Assembly (NCBI GenBank): GCA_027924645.1
Contig: BSBN01000355.1
Coordinates: 2,181,001 to 2,245,000, forward strand
Direction of reading: 5' to 3'
From: Cunninghamia lanceolata
Lineage: Eukaryota > Streptophyta > Pinopsida > Cupressales > Cupressaceae
DNA length: 64,000 bases
The stretch's first letter is position 1. Every line of letters begins with the position of its first letter. This document shows positions 46,817-59,284 of the stretch, piece after piece. The position numbers were made by a program, and so were the translations under genes. Below the pieces are notes generated by a model, which saw only the letters and a program-made list of their open reading frames with translations, did no database searches and was not told the origin of the DNA.

Positions 46817-47611
46817 GGCTTCTATTTTGTAATGCTAAAAAGTGTATGTAACCTCAAGACCATGCATGAATTTAGACCATTTTATGTATAATTAAGTATT
46901 CTGTTTGTTGAAAACATTCAATTTTTCTCTTTATTTTAATATTTGAATATATAGAATGAATATATAGAAACACAATTTTTAAGTGCATGCTTTTAGACAC
47001 CTTTTAATTAGATATTTGGTAAAATGAATTCAGGCCATTTTATATCTAATGGGCTTCTATTTTGTAATGCCAAAACTGTATATAACCTCCGGTCCATGCA
47101 TGAATTTATACCATTTTATGTCCAATTAAGTATTATGTTTGTTGAAAACATTCTATTTTTCTTTTAATTTTAAGATTTGAATATATATAGAAACACAGAT
47201 TTTAAGTGCATGCTTTTAAACACCCTTTAATTGGATATTTAGTAAAATGAATTCACACCATTTTATATCTAATGGGCTTCTATTTTGTAATGCTAAATTT
47301 GTATGTAACGTCCCACCAATGCATGCATTCAGACCATTTTCATGTCTAATTAAGTATTTTGTTTGTTGAAAACATTCCATTTTTCTTTAAATTTTAAAAG
47401 TTGAATTATTTGAATATATAGAGAAACACAATTTCTAAGTGCATGCTTTTAATCACCTTTTAATTGGATATTTGTAAAATCAATTCACACCATTTTATAT
47501 GTAATGGGCTTCTATTTTGTAATGTTGAAAGTGTATGTAACCTCCAGCAAATGCATGAATTCAGACCATTTTATGTCTAATTAAGTATTCTCTTTGTTCA
47601 AAACGTTCTAT
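46817..47611 (+). repeat. Tandem repeat, 3.5 units of about 223-235 bp
   Basis: Units start ggcttctattttgtaatg at 46817, 47052, 47275 and 47507. Shared words include catgcatgaattcagacc and aattaagtattctgtttgtt. The last unit is cut at 47611, where TGATGTATAAAATTG begins. Confidence 0.92.
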
Positions 47612-49467
47612 TGATGTATAAAATTGTGTAGGTTCCAACACCAACATGGGAAGTTTCAGAAATGTGGGACTTCCTACCTGAAACAACCTCTAGATTTTAA
47701 AGAAGCTGGCTCTTCTCTATCTTAAATGGGAGGGTAAGATAGCTAACAGAATTACAAATAAAACTAAAGCAAATCTATCTATGGCGATGCGCCTGAGTAA
47801 AAGTGTTTCTCTTAAATTAAGCACAGTGAAACTATCCTCAAGATTCAGTTCCATTAAAGAGCAGATGCTGCATGATTAACATAAACAGATGAAATGAATA
47901 AAATCAAAGGCTCACAATCAGACACTTTGCAATGACACAGATAATATCAACCAAGACACAGAACTGAGTCCTTCTCATTAATTTTCTATCAATATAAGAG
48001 GCACAGATACATGCACAGGTACATCAACTTTTGAATCAAGAATAACAAAATAAAGGCAAATGATATCAACTGGTCACAGCAAAAGTCTCTAACTTCTCTT
48101 AAATCTCTGATAGAGAAATATCTCTATCTGTATTCTCTATGTCTAAAAACTATATAAATCAATCTCTATGATCTATTACAAATGTTACATATTTATAGCC
48201 TAAGATCTGACTCTAGATTGTCTGCAACAATTGAATCCCAATGGCCCAACGGAACTGAAGATAACTAGAAGTCTCTGATAGTTAAGATCTTTCAAATCTG
48301 TAATAGTTTCTCTTTTCTGCAAGCTCATTGGCTGGAACTAAATATGTGTGGCACACCTCCTTCTATAAGGAATAGACACTTGGCGAGACCCGCGTGCTTG
48401 AAACTGAAAAGATTATGACATATGGCAGCATCCTCACGCATAACTTGAAACTCCTTCATTTCTCAGGAAAGAATAGGAAACTAACACTTGGCGGCTTCTG
48501 CAGCATTTAGAAATATATATACGTGTCTCTATCTGCAACAATTCACAAAATTGTGTCTTTATATTCAGGTGGCCTCTACAGGTGACAACGGTCGCAACCC
48601 GCAGCATTAGAAACATGAGACACATTAATAACGGGACCCACAATCTAAACGCTCACTAGGTTTCAAAAGGAGGAAAATAGGGACAGGTGGCATCTTCTGT
48701 GCACACAACAGCTGATACGTGGTGACTTCCGCAGTACTTCTTGAAACATTAGAAACCTTTTGAAACTCCCATGGAAGCTGACACTTGGCAGGTTCCGCGT
48801 TACTTAGAAACTTTTAGTATCACCGGAGAAGGGTCATAGACTTAAATAACTTTGGCGCAACATCCACCACGTGGCATTCTCTGCATCAGTGAAACTTTAA
48901 CACTGTGTCCCACCATCCTCTTTTACTAAGAATCCATAAGATACAGAAACAAACACGCGGTAAACTTTGCAACAATATCTAAGAGACACGGCATCCTCCA
49001 CGCTCGCATTGAAACTTTAAGGGACTGTCTCTGCTAATGACACATGGCGACCTCCGCAGCAAGCTAAAACTTGAAACATATTGAAACATAACTGCTACGT
49101 GGCGCGCTCCGCACAAAATTTATAATTTGAGACTATACCACAGCTTTAAACTGGGGCTAGCTTCCGCATAGAGTATAAGAAAACCCACACAGCAAGACTT
49201 TGAAACATTTACAGAAATAGAAACCCGCGCAACAAGATTGCTACTGATAGAAAAATGTAGAGTTTTTACACTCTATAGTTCCTAGCGACTAATAGGACTT
49301 CTGAGCCTACTCGAAAAGAACCCAAAACTTGGAAAAAATACAACACAGAGTCACAAATTCTGCAATACCGTCTGGTAAATAGACCATTCTGAATTAGAGA
49401 GTCCCTGTCTACTCTGTAAATCTTGAAAAGCAAAATCAAGATTAATTATGTCTTTGTCAGAAAATGT
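47612..49467 (-). repeat. Putative 3' non-coding zone and LTR of element 4
   Basis: The lower end interrupts the tandem repeat and reads (minus strand) ...TACATCA, a plausible LTR end. I could not find a convincing inner LTR boundary: a purine run followed by TGGTGGGACACAG at about 48925-48905 is one candidate. No coding domain. Confidence 0.5.
48340..49115 (-). repeat. G-box/ABRE-like degenerate tandem array
   Basis: On the plus strand about eleven units follow the pattern ACACRTGGC, a few bases, TCCGC or TCTGC, then TTGAAAC or TTAGAAAC. Examples: acacttggcgg (48485), gatacgtggtgacttccgc (48714), accacgtggcattctctgc (48869), acacatggcgacctccgc (49040), gctacgtggcgcgctccgc (49093). Spacing is 40-70 bases. 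Some units hold the exact CACGTGGC or TACGTGGC core recognised by plant bZIP factors. Confidence 0.7.
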
Positions 49468-52400
49468 CTACAAAATTTGGACCGTGGCCTTTAACTGAAA
49501 CTCGAGCTGAGCCATAGGTATCAACACAGCTTCCGCTTCCTTAACTGATGAGGAATCACTCAAACCCTGGAAAACTGTTTGATCATTTTGTCTGGTTAAA
49601 AGCAAAGACTTGATATCATCAATCATTAGCACTGTGTTATTATCGGGAAATGGTGAAGGAAGACTCGGTTGCACCAAATCCTCTATATGTTTCTTCATAT
49701 CTTTGACTCCTTCCTTCACTGTATCTAGGAGCTCTTGGCAATTTGTAGCTATAGAGTTGCAACTTAGAATGTCATTTACCTTTTTGGCAGTGATCATTCT
49801 GTCATTGATTCTTGCTGCTAACAGAGTTTAATTTGTTGTATCATATAGTTTCTTCAACAAAAGTTGGGAGTCTGAAACTCTTAAAGAAACAGTTGACAAG
49901 GTGGCTTGCACCGAAGTTTCAACTTTCTCACATAGCTGCTGTGCATTTAACAAAAATGTTAAGGATGGCCTTAGCTGAATAATCTCCTTAGAGATTCTTT
50001 CCCAAACTGAAACATAAAGCTCTTTCACCAGATTCAAAACTCCAACATTCGGTGGCCTATTAGCTAACTCAATTGTTAGTTGTTTTGTTGTTTGTTGCTC
50101 TGCCAAGAGTTATGCCTGAATTGTACTATTTGCATTCTGCTCACTCAGCAACTTCTGCTGAAATTGTGTGGCTTGCTACAATTGCTCTTGATACTTCTTC
50201 TCCAAGGTGGCTTTCTCCTATCTCAAAACATTCACTGCAGCCTTTTCCTAAGCTAGCTCAAACTTAAGAGAAGCATTCTGGGCCTGTGCAGCCTGATGTA
50301 TCTGACAAGAAATAGTATTTTGCAACTATTTGTTCAGACTCTCAATTTCATTATTCTTTGATTGAACTTCTCCAGCAAGGTTGCTACTACTCACCTTCTC
50401 CTAGGCTAAATCATTCTCAACCTTCTACAGCTTCCTAGACACTTTCAAATAATCAGTTGCAACAACAGATGTAGTTTCATTGAGTAACTCGACCCTATCT
50501 TGTGGCCTAAAAAGAGACATATTCATAGCTACAACATTCATTGAATAGTCTTGGGGCTGCATCTACTCATTAGGTTTCACCACATTTGGAGACAAATGTG
50601 TGACTGTCAACTATTGTTGGATGGGGTCAAAAAGTGATCTCATATGTGGCACAACAGGGCTCTTGTTTTCCTTCTTTCTCTTCTTGTTCATTCTAGCCTC
50701 CCTAGCCCTTTTTGTTGTGTCTGCTTGGGCTTGGAATGTAGGAGGTGAAGTAATGTATCCTCCAGCAAAAGGGTGACCTTGAGGTAGGCCATAGGGAATA
50801 GCCATTACTTGTCAGCTAGGGGAAACTTGAGGAGGGGCTCTTTTCGGAATAGAGGGGGAAAAGAGTGGCAATGAAATGGCCTGTGAAGACATGGCCTGTG
50901 AACTAACAATTGGGGCAAGGGCTGATGTAAGCACAACAGAAGTGGTAGGGGGTACAAATGTCTGGCTAATTGGGATTGCCACTCCTAAAGTAGAAGAAAG
51001 AGATAGAGGGGAAAAGGGAGAAGAAACACTTACTTAAGCAATAGAAGATGTGACTGGTAGTTGTTGTAGCAGTGGTTTTGCTTCTTCCTCTGATTCTGGT
51101 TCCAAGTACAACTTCCTGTGTTTCCTCGGTCTCTCTCTTGTTTCTTCCTTTGATTCTTCTTTCTTTGCCACATTTACCACCACTAGTGGTTTCAAAGGAG
51201 CAAAACTGGAACCTTCAGATACTAAAGTTGTTGGAGTCCCTATGGTTGGTGATGACACCACACCTTTCTGTTTCTCTAAAGCACTAAGAGATTGGGGCTA
51301 GGAAGATACAGGAGCAGCAGATGAGGCCTGTCCTGTTTCTTGCATTGTGTGGGTTGACTCAACTTCCTCTTCTGATTCCTCACCCTTCTTCTGAATTTTA
51401 CTTGTGTTAGGGCTAGAGACTGGGGAGGGATGCCACTCATCCCAGATTGACTCCCATTTCTCATCAGTGTCAATTTTCCCAAAAGAATGTGTCAACTCTG
51501 AAATTTCCTGTCTATATTTCTAATAGGCTTCAATTTTCTCTAGCTTTCATTCTTGGGCCTTCAAAGTTTTCTTTAAACCAGCAGACATTCTGATCTTAGG
51601 GTCATAGACCTTTTCTTTAACATAAAAATTCTCCCATGGCCTAGGCCCTTCATAAGGCAAATCAACTAGTTCTACATATAGGTCTAGGTTGTCCTCTTTT
51701 GGATTTCTCCTATCCTCCTAGAAAGGCTAACCCTCATGTACTATTTTAGCACGGACCTTGTTGTTTCTAATCCAGGAGTCCATAAAATTGTCTGGGTCAT
51801 ACTTCCATTTATCTTCAATGATGAAGAATCCAAGGGCATCTAGCTTTCTTAGCAAAAGGTGTTCAGCATCTCTAACTTCTAGTGCCATATTTCTTTTGAC
51901 CCATGGGATGTCATACATCTTCTTTTTCTTTTTCTTGGTGCCAAACTCATTATTAACCACTAACACCTGCCGAGTCACTTCTAGGACTGCTACCCTAGGG
52001 GTTATTATTTTAGGTAGCAGCATGGGCTCTTCATTGAAACCATGGACTCTGATGATAGTATTGTGTGCCCCAAAGAAATAATCATAGGGAATTGGGCAAT
52101 TGGTCATGAAACCCTTAATACTTTGTGTCAATCTATGTTCTACAGGCTCTGGACTTAATTGGCAAAAGGCAGGGGCTACAAAAAGTTCCCAGAACTCATA
52201 AGGGTCTGAAGATTCAAATAACACGTGTCTATGCAGACACAGGGATAGTTCTGTTTTGGCCAAAATCTGGATCATACATGTTTAAATGCATATATGGTAC
52301 AAAAAGACTATAGTTTTGATATAACATGAGGTGGAAAAGAAAAGAAGAATACTTGAAAACTCCCTTGGACTTGAAATTCATGAGCTGATCAATCATAGCG

Positions 52401-53164
52401 TTAGCAATTTGCTTTGAGAAATCCAGTCGATATTCTTGTGATTTGTCCATAGTTTTTAATCTGAAAATGATAGCTATTTGCCAGTCGTGGACTGTGTTGT
52501 CTTCTCTTAACCCAAAAATGAAAGCTATCATTGACAGTGCCTCTTGAGTACTTTGGCCGAATTGTGCCCTCCCTGTGGGTAGTATGGGCATCTACGTGTT
52601 ATCATCTCCTAACTGCATCTCTAAATTGAGGAACCTAACCTTGTTGATTACATTTGCTCATGTCTTCTACATTTTAACAACAGTGGGAAATGTGGCCATT
52701 TTATCATGTTGCAGGGCCAGCATGTCCCTTATGGCCTTGGGCATAATATGCACAATAAAAGGGCCCTGTTGTGTGGTATTCGATGGCGTATGAAACAACT
52801 CTGTGTATAACTTGATTAGCTTGGGACACAGGTGCACACTCGAGACCAGGAATTGTGCCAACTGCGAGGTCCATATTCTCATCCCAAAAGTTTCAGACTG
52901 CCCACCTTTTGCGCAGAGAATACACCTCTGGTGTGCCCCTTCCCAGAGAGTCTTGGTAGTCTTTTGAAGGGTCATGTCACAAATGTCATCTGCATAATCC
53001 TTCACCTTCACTGGGTTGACAAAATACCCTACGTCAGGGACCCTCGTTCTTGAATAGGCACTCCTTGGTTGTGTGGGTGCTGAAGCGTATGATTTGTTGC
53101 TCAAAAGCCTGTCAATTGACTCATAAATTCTGAGTCCCTCTTGAGAAGACTGTGTTTCAGACAT
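49468..53164 (-). pseudogene. Giant extra ORF downstream of integrase, about 1,230 codons
   Basis: Starts MSETQSSQEGLRIYESIDRL at 53164. One frame runs to about 52270, a single frameshift follows near 52215-52275, then another frame runs to 49468. Within these the only breaks are stops, mostly TAG where Gln or Trp fits (for example KAQE*KLEKIEAY*KYRQE near 51540). Regions: an N-terminal domain with FGMRIWTSQLAQFLVSSVHL; a folded middle (PYEFWELFVAPAFCQLSPEP, IPYDYFFGAHNTIIRVHGF, DKWKYDPDNFMDSWIRNNK); a Ser/Pro/Glu-rich linker with a KHRK patch; a Lys/Arg stretch (RAREARMNKKRKKENK); a coiled coil (about 50420-50090); a helical end. It resembles no domain I can name. Confidence 0.7.
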
Positions 53165-53649
53165 AGCTGTATCTGCGGGGAAAATACGGGAAGCTTTGAC
53201 ACAGGAAAGGATGAAATTGCGTAATAAGAGTGACACACAGCTAGAAAGGCGCTTGCTAGGGATGGAAATTGGGAGCAACAATGATTCAAAGCAGAGAGAT
53301 GGAAACAAATAAGAGCCACACTTAGGATTTAACACTAATTTATTGGAACTTTAATGACACATCTTATCTTATAAATGGCATTAACGCTGAGAAATAGTTA
53401 GTGTATCTTTTCGAAATCCGCATGGAACGGAGTGTCAGATATGTTACGGGAGTGGCAGATTTTTCTAAAAAGTGTGTACTTCCAGGGATTTTGGGGATTG
53501 TAGAACAACCTTAATAAAAGTGATATCAAAAGAGAAGGGACTTTACGCTGCTGACACGTGTTCACTGAACACTTATTTAAAGGGAAAGCGGGAAAAGAAA
53601 GCAAGAAAATAGGAAAACAAGAAAAGGAAACTAACTAACTATGATACAT

Positions 53650-54830
53650 AAGAGCCCTTGCTTAATTGAAATGCTTTAGATAGATCCCATTTATAGGAAT
53701 CTCTTCAGGTTCACCATCCATAGTCTGAAGCTCAAAAGAATTTTGTTGCTTACAGGAATGAATTTTGTAAGGACCATTTGACAGTGATTCAAATTTGCTG
53801 CGTCGACCTGGCTTGGCAGCGCTCTCATCCCATTTCAATACTAGTGAGCCAACTTCAAAAAAGGGATTTGAAGTCTTTTTATCAAAATAGTCCTTAACTA
53901 TTTTCTGATGTTTCATCAGTGACTCATGTGCCTTTTCTCTTTTCTCTTGCACTTCCAATAGCTTAGCAAGTCTAACTTGCATGGGGCCATCTCTTCAATC
54001 TCAATCTGTTTCAATAATTGCAAAGCAGGGATCTCTAAGCTTAGTGGCATTACTGTTGTTTTACCATAAACTAATTCATATGGAGACATCTATGTCACTT
54101 GCTTTGGTGTGATCCTGTCAGCCCACAATGCAGTGTTAAGTAGTTTATGCCACTCTCTGTGATAATTGGTCCCTATCCTCTTAATGAGTCTGATCAACTT
54201 CTTGTTAGTGGATTCTGCGAGGCCATTACCTTGGGGGTAATAATTTGAAGAAGTCTTCAAATAAATCCCATTCCATAATGCAAACTTAGATATCTTTATT
54301 CCCAAAAATACTTTAGCATTATCTAATATAATGGTATGAGAAGGACCAAACTGAGCAGTAATGCCTTTTAAAAAGTCTAATATTACCTTTTCTGTTGCTT
54401 CTTTGAGTGGTACTGCTTCACTCCATCTGGTAAAGTAATCTGTGGCTGTGAGGATCCATTTGTGTCCCATACTTGACACTGGATTGATCATACCAATGAA
54501 ATCTAGACCCCATTGAGCAAAGGGTTCATCCACAATTATTGGGCTTAGAGGCATTGTTGCATTTCTCCTTTTCCTTGTATAAAACTAACAAGACTGGAAT
54601 TCTTTAACCAATTGATAACAATTTGTAAACAGAGTGGGCCAAAAATATCCTGCTTGGGTTATTTTGATTGCAGTGGTCCTTGCTGAAAAGTGTCCTCTTG
54701 AGGCTCCATGGTGTAATTCATGTAGTATTCTTTGGGCTTCATCTTTCTCTATACATCTCAAAAGTATACCAGCAGTATTTCTTCTAAATAGAATATGGTC
54801 AATTAGTACAAAATAGGCCCCTTACTACCT
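53650..54830 (-). pseudogene. Integrase of element 4 (Athila/Tat type)
   Basis: H2C2 finger: LHELHHGASRGHFS and CYQLVKEFQSC (54740-54590). Core: WGLDFIGMINPVSSMGHKW, TATDYFTRWSEAVPL, IILDNAKVF and GNGLAESTNKKLI, giving the D,D,E triad (54554-54090). C-terminal part: GSLVLKWDESAAKPGRRSKF and ending NGIYLKHFN (53982-53662). A few TAG stops separate the parts. The LKWD...NG-YLKH ending is typical of Tat/Athila integrases, which lack a chromodomain. Enzyme role when intact: joins element cDNA to host DNA. Confidence 0.88.
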
Positions 54831-55671
54831 ATAGTATCTTCTCTTATCATGGGAGAGCTCATTTGGGAAAATCCCATGCTTCATAAATTGTATTTTGTTT
54901 TTGACCCAGGAGTCTTGGTCAATCTCTTGGATTTTCAATACATTCTCACTTTCTGTTTCTTCAGTCATTATTCTCTCCATGTCTTGAGTCATATATTGGC
55001 ACAATCCTTTGCCTCTGACCAACTTGGTGGGTCTCACTTCTACATCATACCCCAGAATCTTTGTGATCTAGTTGGCTCTTTTCTTAGTGATCTCACCCTC
55101 CATAATATATTCTCTTACACTAGGATGAGCCACTAATATCAGGATCTTATTTCCTGTTACCATATGTCTGAATTTTTTAAGGCCTCTAACCATGGCATAT
55201 GCTTACTACTCCACAAAATTAAATCTAGCCTCATATTCTCTAAGAGTTCTAGAGAAAAAGGCTATTGGGTGTTCCCCTTCTTGCTGATGGTCTTTCTGGG
55301 TTAAAACAACAGCGACACTAAATTCTTCCCCATACACATACATTATGAAAGATTTAGAAAAGTCTGAGTTTCTAAGTACAGGGGCTGTTGAAATAGCTTT
55401 CTTGACTTCTTCAAAAGACTGTCTCCCTTCTGTAGTCCATTTGAAAACCAGATCCTTTTTAAGCAATAGTGTCATTGGTCTAATTAGACTTGCAAAATCA
55501 CATATGAACTGGCTAAGAAAGTTGATCTTCCCCAGAAAGGATTGAACTGCTTTCTTATTAATTGGCAAAGATAAGTTCATTATGGCAATGACTCTCTCTG
55601 GATCAATAGAGACTCCTTCCTTTGACACTATATGCCCTAACAGTTTACCCTGAGGTACTACAAAGATACAC
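54831..55671 (-). pseudogene. RT end and RNase H of element 4
   Basis: From 55671 down: [59 protein letters not shown], then the RNase H start (HPIAFFSRTLREYEARFNFV), a region with HPSVREYIMEGEITKKRA, and a linker ending KRRYYR near 54829. The RT catalytic YxDD is not present; it lies beyond the junction. Confidence 0.85.
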
Positions 55672-57369
55672 TTCATCCAAATACATCAAGTGCTCTTCCC
55701 AAGTTTTACTGTAAATTAGCATGTCATCGAAGAACACCAAAACAAACTTCCTTAACTGCTGATTGAAAACTTGGTTCATATAGGATTGAAATGTAGCAGG
55801 AGCATTAGTCAAGCCAAATGCCATGACTAAGAATTCATAGTGTCCAAAATGATCATTGAAGGCTATCTTTTGGACATTCTCTTCATGGACTCTTATCTGA
55901 TGGTAAATCTAAGGTCTATTTTGGAAAAAATGATTGTTCCATCTAACTCATCAATGAGTTCATCGATCTTGGGAATGGGATACTATTTCTTGATGTTCTT
56001 ATTAAGATCTCAGTAATCAATACACATTCTCATAGTACCATCCTTCTTCTTTACCAACACAACAAAAGAAGAAAATGGACTTTTATTTAGTTTTATGTGT
56101 CCCATTTTAAGGAGTTCCTTTATGAGCCTTCTCTATATCTTCCTAATGCCTTATATGATGGCAATAAGGAGTGGTAATCACTAGTTTGGCTCCTTCCTTC
56201 AACTCAATAATATGCTTAATCCCTCTATCTAGAGGCCTTCTAGGAGGTATACCGATAAAAATCTTACTATGATTGTCCAATAGAGATTGAAAATCAACAT
56301 GATATGACCTCTTACCCTCTAAAGAAGTGGTAGGCATAATTAAGCATTGGGTTTCTCAATCAACTTGACCATGATAGAACATCTTTTCCATTCACTTGGC
56401 TAAAACAACCTTTGGAGTACCATTGGACATTCCTCATAGCACTACCTTTCTTCCATCTAAATGGAACTTGAGTTCCATTGTTTGGAAGTTTTGAGTGATC
56501 TCACCTAAAGAATGAAACCACTACACTCCCAACTCTACATCGGTATCTCCAATGCTAACAACATAGAATTCTTCTTTAACCTCATAATTTCCTAACATAA
56601 GGCTCATTTGGGGAATCCTTCTGGTACATTGGAGGGTGAAGCCATCCACTACCATAACATTTCAAAGCCTTCAAACTCTTCAATTTTCAAGCCTCTTCTC
56701 AGAACTACCCCTTCATTAGTAAAATTATGTGTGGCTCCAAGATCAATAAGTATAGTAATTCTTTGGCCACAAAGAAATTCATGAATCCTAAAGGGATCAT
56801 ACTTAGGAGTACCTGAAATTTTTGCTAGGGTACATCCTGAATTATTCTTTTCTTATTGGTCTTCTAGCATATCTCCTTCTTCTTATTCAACTTCAGCTTG
56901 TTGTTCAAGACTTTTAGCCTTTGATTCTTCATCAGAAACCAATTCAATATAGTGAACTTGACCCTTTTCAAGACATATATGACCAAGGACCTAAGGCTCT
57001 CTGCATGTGAAGAAAAGTTTCTTCCTCCTTAACTCATTCTTCACCTCTTCATCAATTCTTGGAGGTAAACTCTTATGCTGATTGAATTTCTTTTGGAAAG
57101 GCTTCTTAGGAGGGAAATTATTTTTTTGAAACTTGCTTTTTAGAATGGAAGATTCAAGTGCCAAGGCTCTTTTGGTATCCTCTTGAAGAGATGGAGGATT
57201 AAAATCTTTGACTAAGCCTTTGAGTGATTCAAATAGGTATTCAACAAATAACATAACCAACCTTATCTTAGTTATGTCAAGTATCATGATGGAAAACTTT
57301 TGAAAATCAGTAATATAGCTCTCAACACTACCATACTACTTGAGCTATGCTAATTCCCAAAAATGCACT
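55671..57369 (-). pseudogene. Gypsy-3 RT-protease-gag remnant (B2), truncated in RT
   Basis: Contains the RT front (minus strand; [20 protein letters not shown] region with [10 protein letters not shown] near 55715), linker (56337-56143), protease (about 56760) and gag tail with the decayed knuckle (57287-56990, stop for Trp after CREP). It lacks everything after YLDEV of RT because of the junction at 55671. Shares its inactivating stops with B1. Confidence 0.82.
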
Positions 57370-57621
57370 TCAGGTTTTTTTCTGTTAAACTTGATTACCA
57401 GTTGGGAGGCTCTAGATTGGGCTAGAGTATCTAATAAAGATGTTGGGATGTTACTGTTAGATTTTAAGAAAGGATACATGATAGAATTGAATGGCCTTTC
57501 ATCCTAATGGCACTAGAAGCCTTTAGATTACATAATTTATTATGTAAAATGATTAAAACTCTCCTAAGAGATGCAACATCAGAAGTGGAAGTTAACACAA
57601 AATTAACCAATGAGTTCCAAT
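57370..57621 (+). pseudogene. LINE RT fragment, first unit (B2)
   Basis: Same LINE piece as at 20936, ending at the tandem junction. Small substitutions, no open frame. Confidence 0.75.
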
Positions 57622-58375
57622 TACATTGGAGGTTGAAGCCATCCACTACCATAACATTTCAAAGCCTTCAAACTCTTTAGTTTTCAAGCCTCTTCTCACA
57701 ACTACCCCTTCATTAGTAAAATTATGTGTGGCTCTGGGATCAATAAGCATAGTAATTCTTTGGCCACAAAGAAATTCATGAATCCTAAAGGGATCATACT
57801 TAGGAGTACCTGAAAGTTTTGCTAGGGTACATCCTGAATTATTCTTTTCTTATTGGTCTTCTAGCATATGTCCTTCTTATTCAACTTCAGCTTGTTGTTC
57901 AATACTTTTAGCCTTTGATTCTTCATCAGAAACCACTTCAATATAGTGAACTTGACCCTTTTCAAGACATATATGACTAGGGACCTAAGGCTCTTTGCAT
58001 GTGAAGAAAAGTTTCTTCCTCCTTAACTCATTCTTCACCTCTTCATCAATCCTTGGAGATAAACTCTTATGCTGATTGAATTTCTTTTGGAAAGGCTTCT
58101 TAGGAGGGAAATACTTTTTTTGAAACTTGCTTTTTAGAATGGAAGATTCAAGTGCCAAGGCTCTTTTGGTATCCTCTTGAAGAGATGGAGGATCAAAATC
58201 TTTGACTAAGCCTTTGAGTGATTCAAATAGGTCTTCAACAAATAACATAACCAACCTTATCTTAGTTATGTCAAGTATCATGATGGAAAACATTTTAAAA
58301 TCAGTAATATAGCTCTCAACACTACCATACTACTTGAGCTATGCTAATTCCCAAAAATGCACTTCAGGTTTTTTT
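57622..58375 (-). pseudogene. Gypsy-3 protease-gag remnant, second unit (B2)
   Basis: Repeats the protease end and the gag tail (58293-57985, FSIMILDITKIRLVMLFVED to KKLFFTCKEP) with the same TAG after CKEP. Created by the 997-bp duplication. Confidence 0.8.
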
Positions 58376-58719
58376 TTCTGTTAAACTTGATTACCAGTTG
58401 GGAGGCTCTAGATTGGGCTAGAGTATCCAATCAAGATGTTGGGATGTTACTATTAGATTTTAAGAAAGGATACATGATATAATTGAATGGCCTTTCATCC
58501 TAATGGCACTAGAAGCCTTTAGATTACCAAATTTATTATGTAAAATGATTAAAACTCTCTTAAGAGATGCAACAGCACAAGTGGAAGTTAACAGAGAATT
58601 AACCAACGAGTTCCAATTACAAAGGTCCATTAGACAGGGGTGCCTCCTCGCCCCTCTCTATTTGTAATAGCAGTAGATGCCCTCCATTATATCTTCAGAG
58701 ACCCCTCCATGAGCCTAAA
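58376..58719 (+). pseudogene. LINE RT fragment, second unit (B2)
   Basis: Counterpart of 20936-21289; stops at ATGAGCCTAAAG where the EAK repeat begins. One C is lost in the CCCCTCTC tract, shifting the frame. Confidence 0.78.
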
Positions 58720-59030
58720 GTTTTTCTTCCGATTTCTCTTCCATTTTTGCTTCCAGATTTGCTTCCATTTTTGCTTCTAGGTTTGCTTCCATTTTTTCTT
58801 CTAGGTTTGCTTCTAGTTTAGCGCTGGATTTGGCACCCAATTTAGCCTCTAGTTTTGCTTCCATGTCTACTTCCATTTTTGCTTCTAGTTTTTCTCTCAG
58901 TCATGCTTCATATTTTGCTTCTTGTATGGTGTCGAAAATAGCTTCTTTTTTGGCTTCCTAGTTGACACCAAGTTTTGCTTCCATTATGACCTCCTTTGTT
59001 GCTTTGGGCTTTTCTTCCAATTTAACAAGA
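58720..59030 (-). repeat. EAK-coding minisatellite (B2)
   Basis: Same as 21290-21600, with substitutions. Confidence 0.6.
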
Positions 59031-59284
59031 TAATTATATAAAAAAATAAGATAATTATTATAAAATAACAAGATAATTATTATAAAATGATCATCATCTA
59101 TAATTAAAACAAGTGAGTAAAATATCTATAATTTAATTGAATTTTATAACATCCATCCTAAGAAATAAATTAAAATCATCATACGTAATAAAAATCCATC
59201 CAAAAATCATCAACCACTTTCAATATATAAATTGACAAGTCAATATTGATAAGATCATCATCATATATAACTAAAACAAGTGAA

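Larger units (their letters stand above)
47612..55671 (-). mobile_element. Athila/Tat-like Ty3/gypsy element with a long extra ORF, partial (element 4)
   Basis: Minus-strand order: RT end and RNase H (55671 to about 55000), integrase (54800-53662), a very long extra frame (53164-49468), then a terminal non-coding zone with G-box-like repeats and an LTR-like end TGATG at 47612. Gag and the front of RT are lost at a junction with another gypsy element near 55671. A long ORF after integrase in the same orientation is the layout of Athila-type (env-like ORF) and some Tat elements. The LTR boundary on the inner side is not resolved. Confidence 0.75.
56625..58618. repeat. 997-bp direct tandem duplication inside B2
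   Basis: Unit 1 is 56625-57621 and unit 2 is 57622-58618. Each contains protease end, gag tail and LINE start. The junction TTACATTGGAGG joins LINE sequence (CCAATTACAAAG) to protease sequence (GGTACATTGGAG) through the shared word TACA. B1 has one unit only. Confidence 0.9.
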
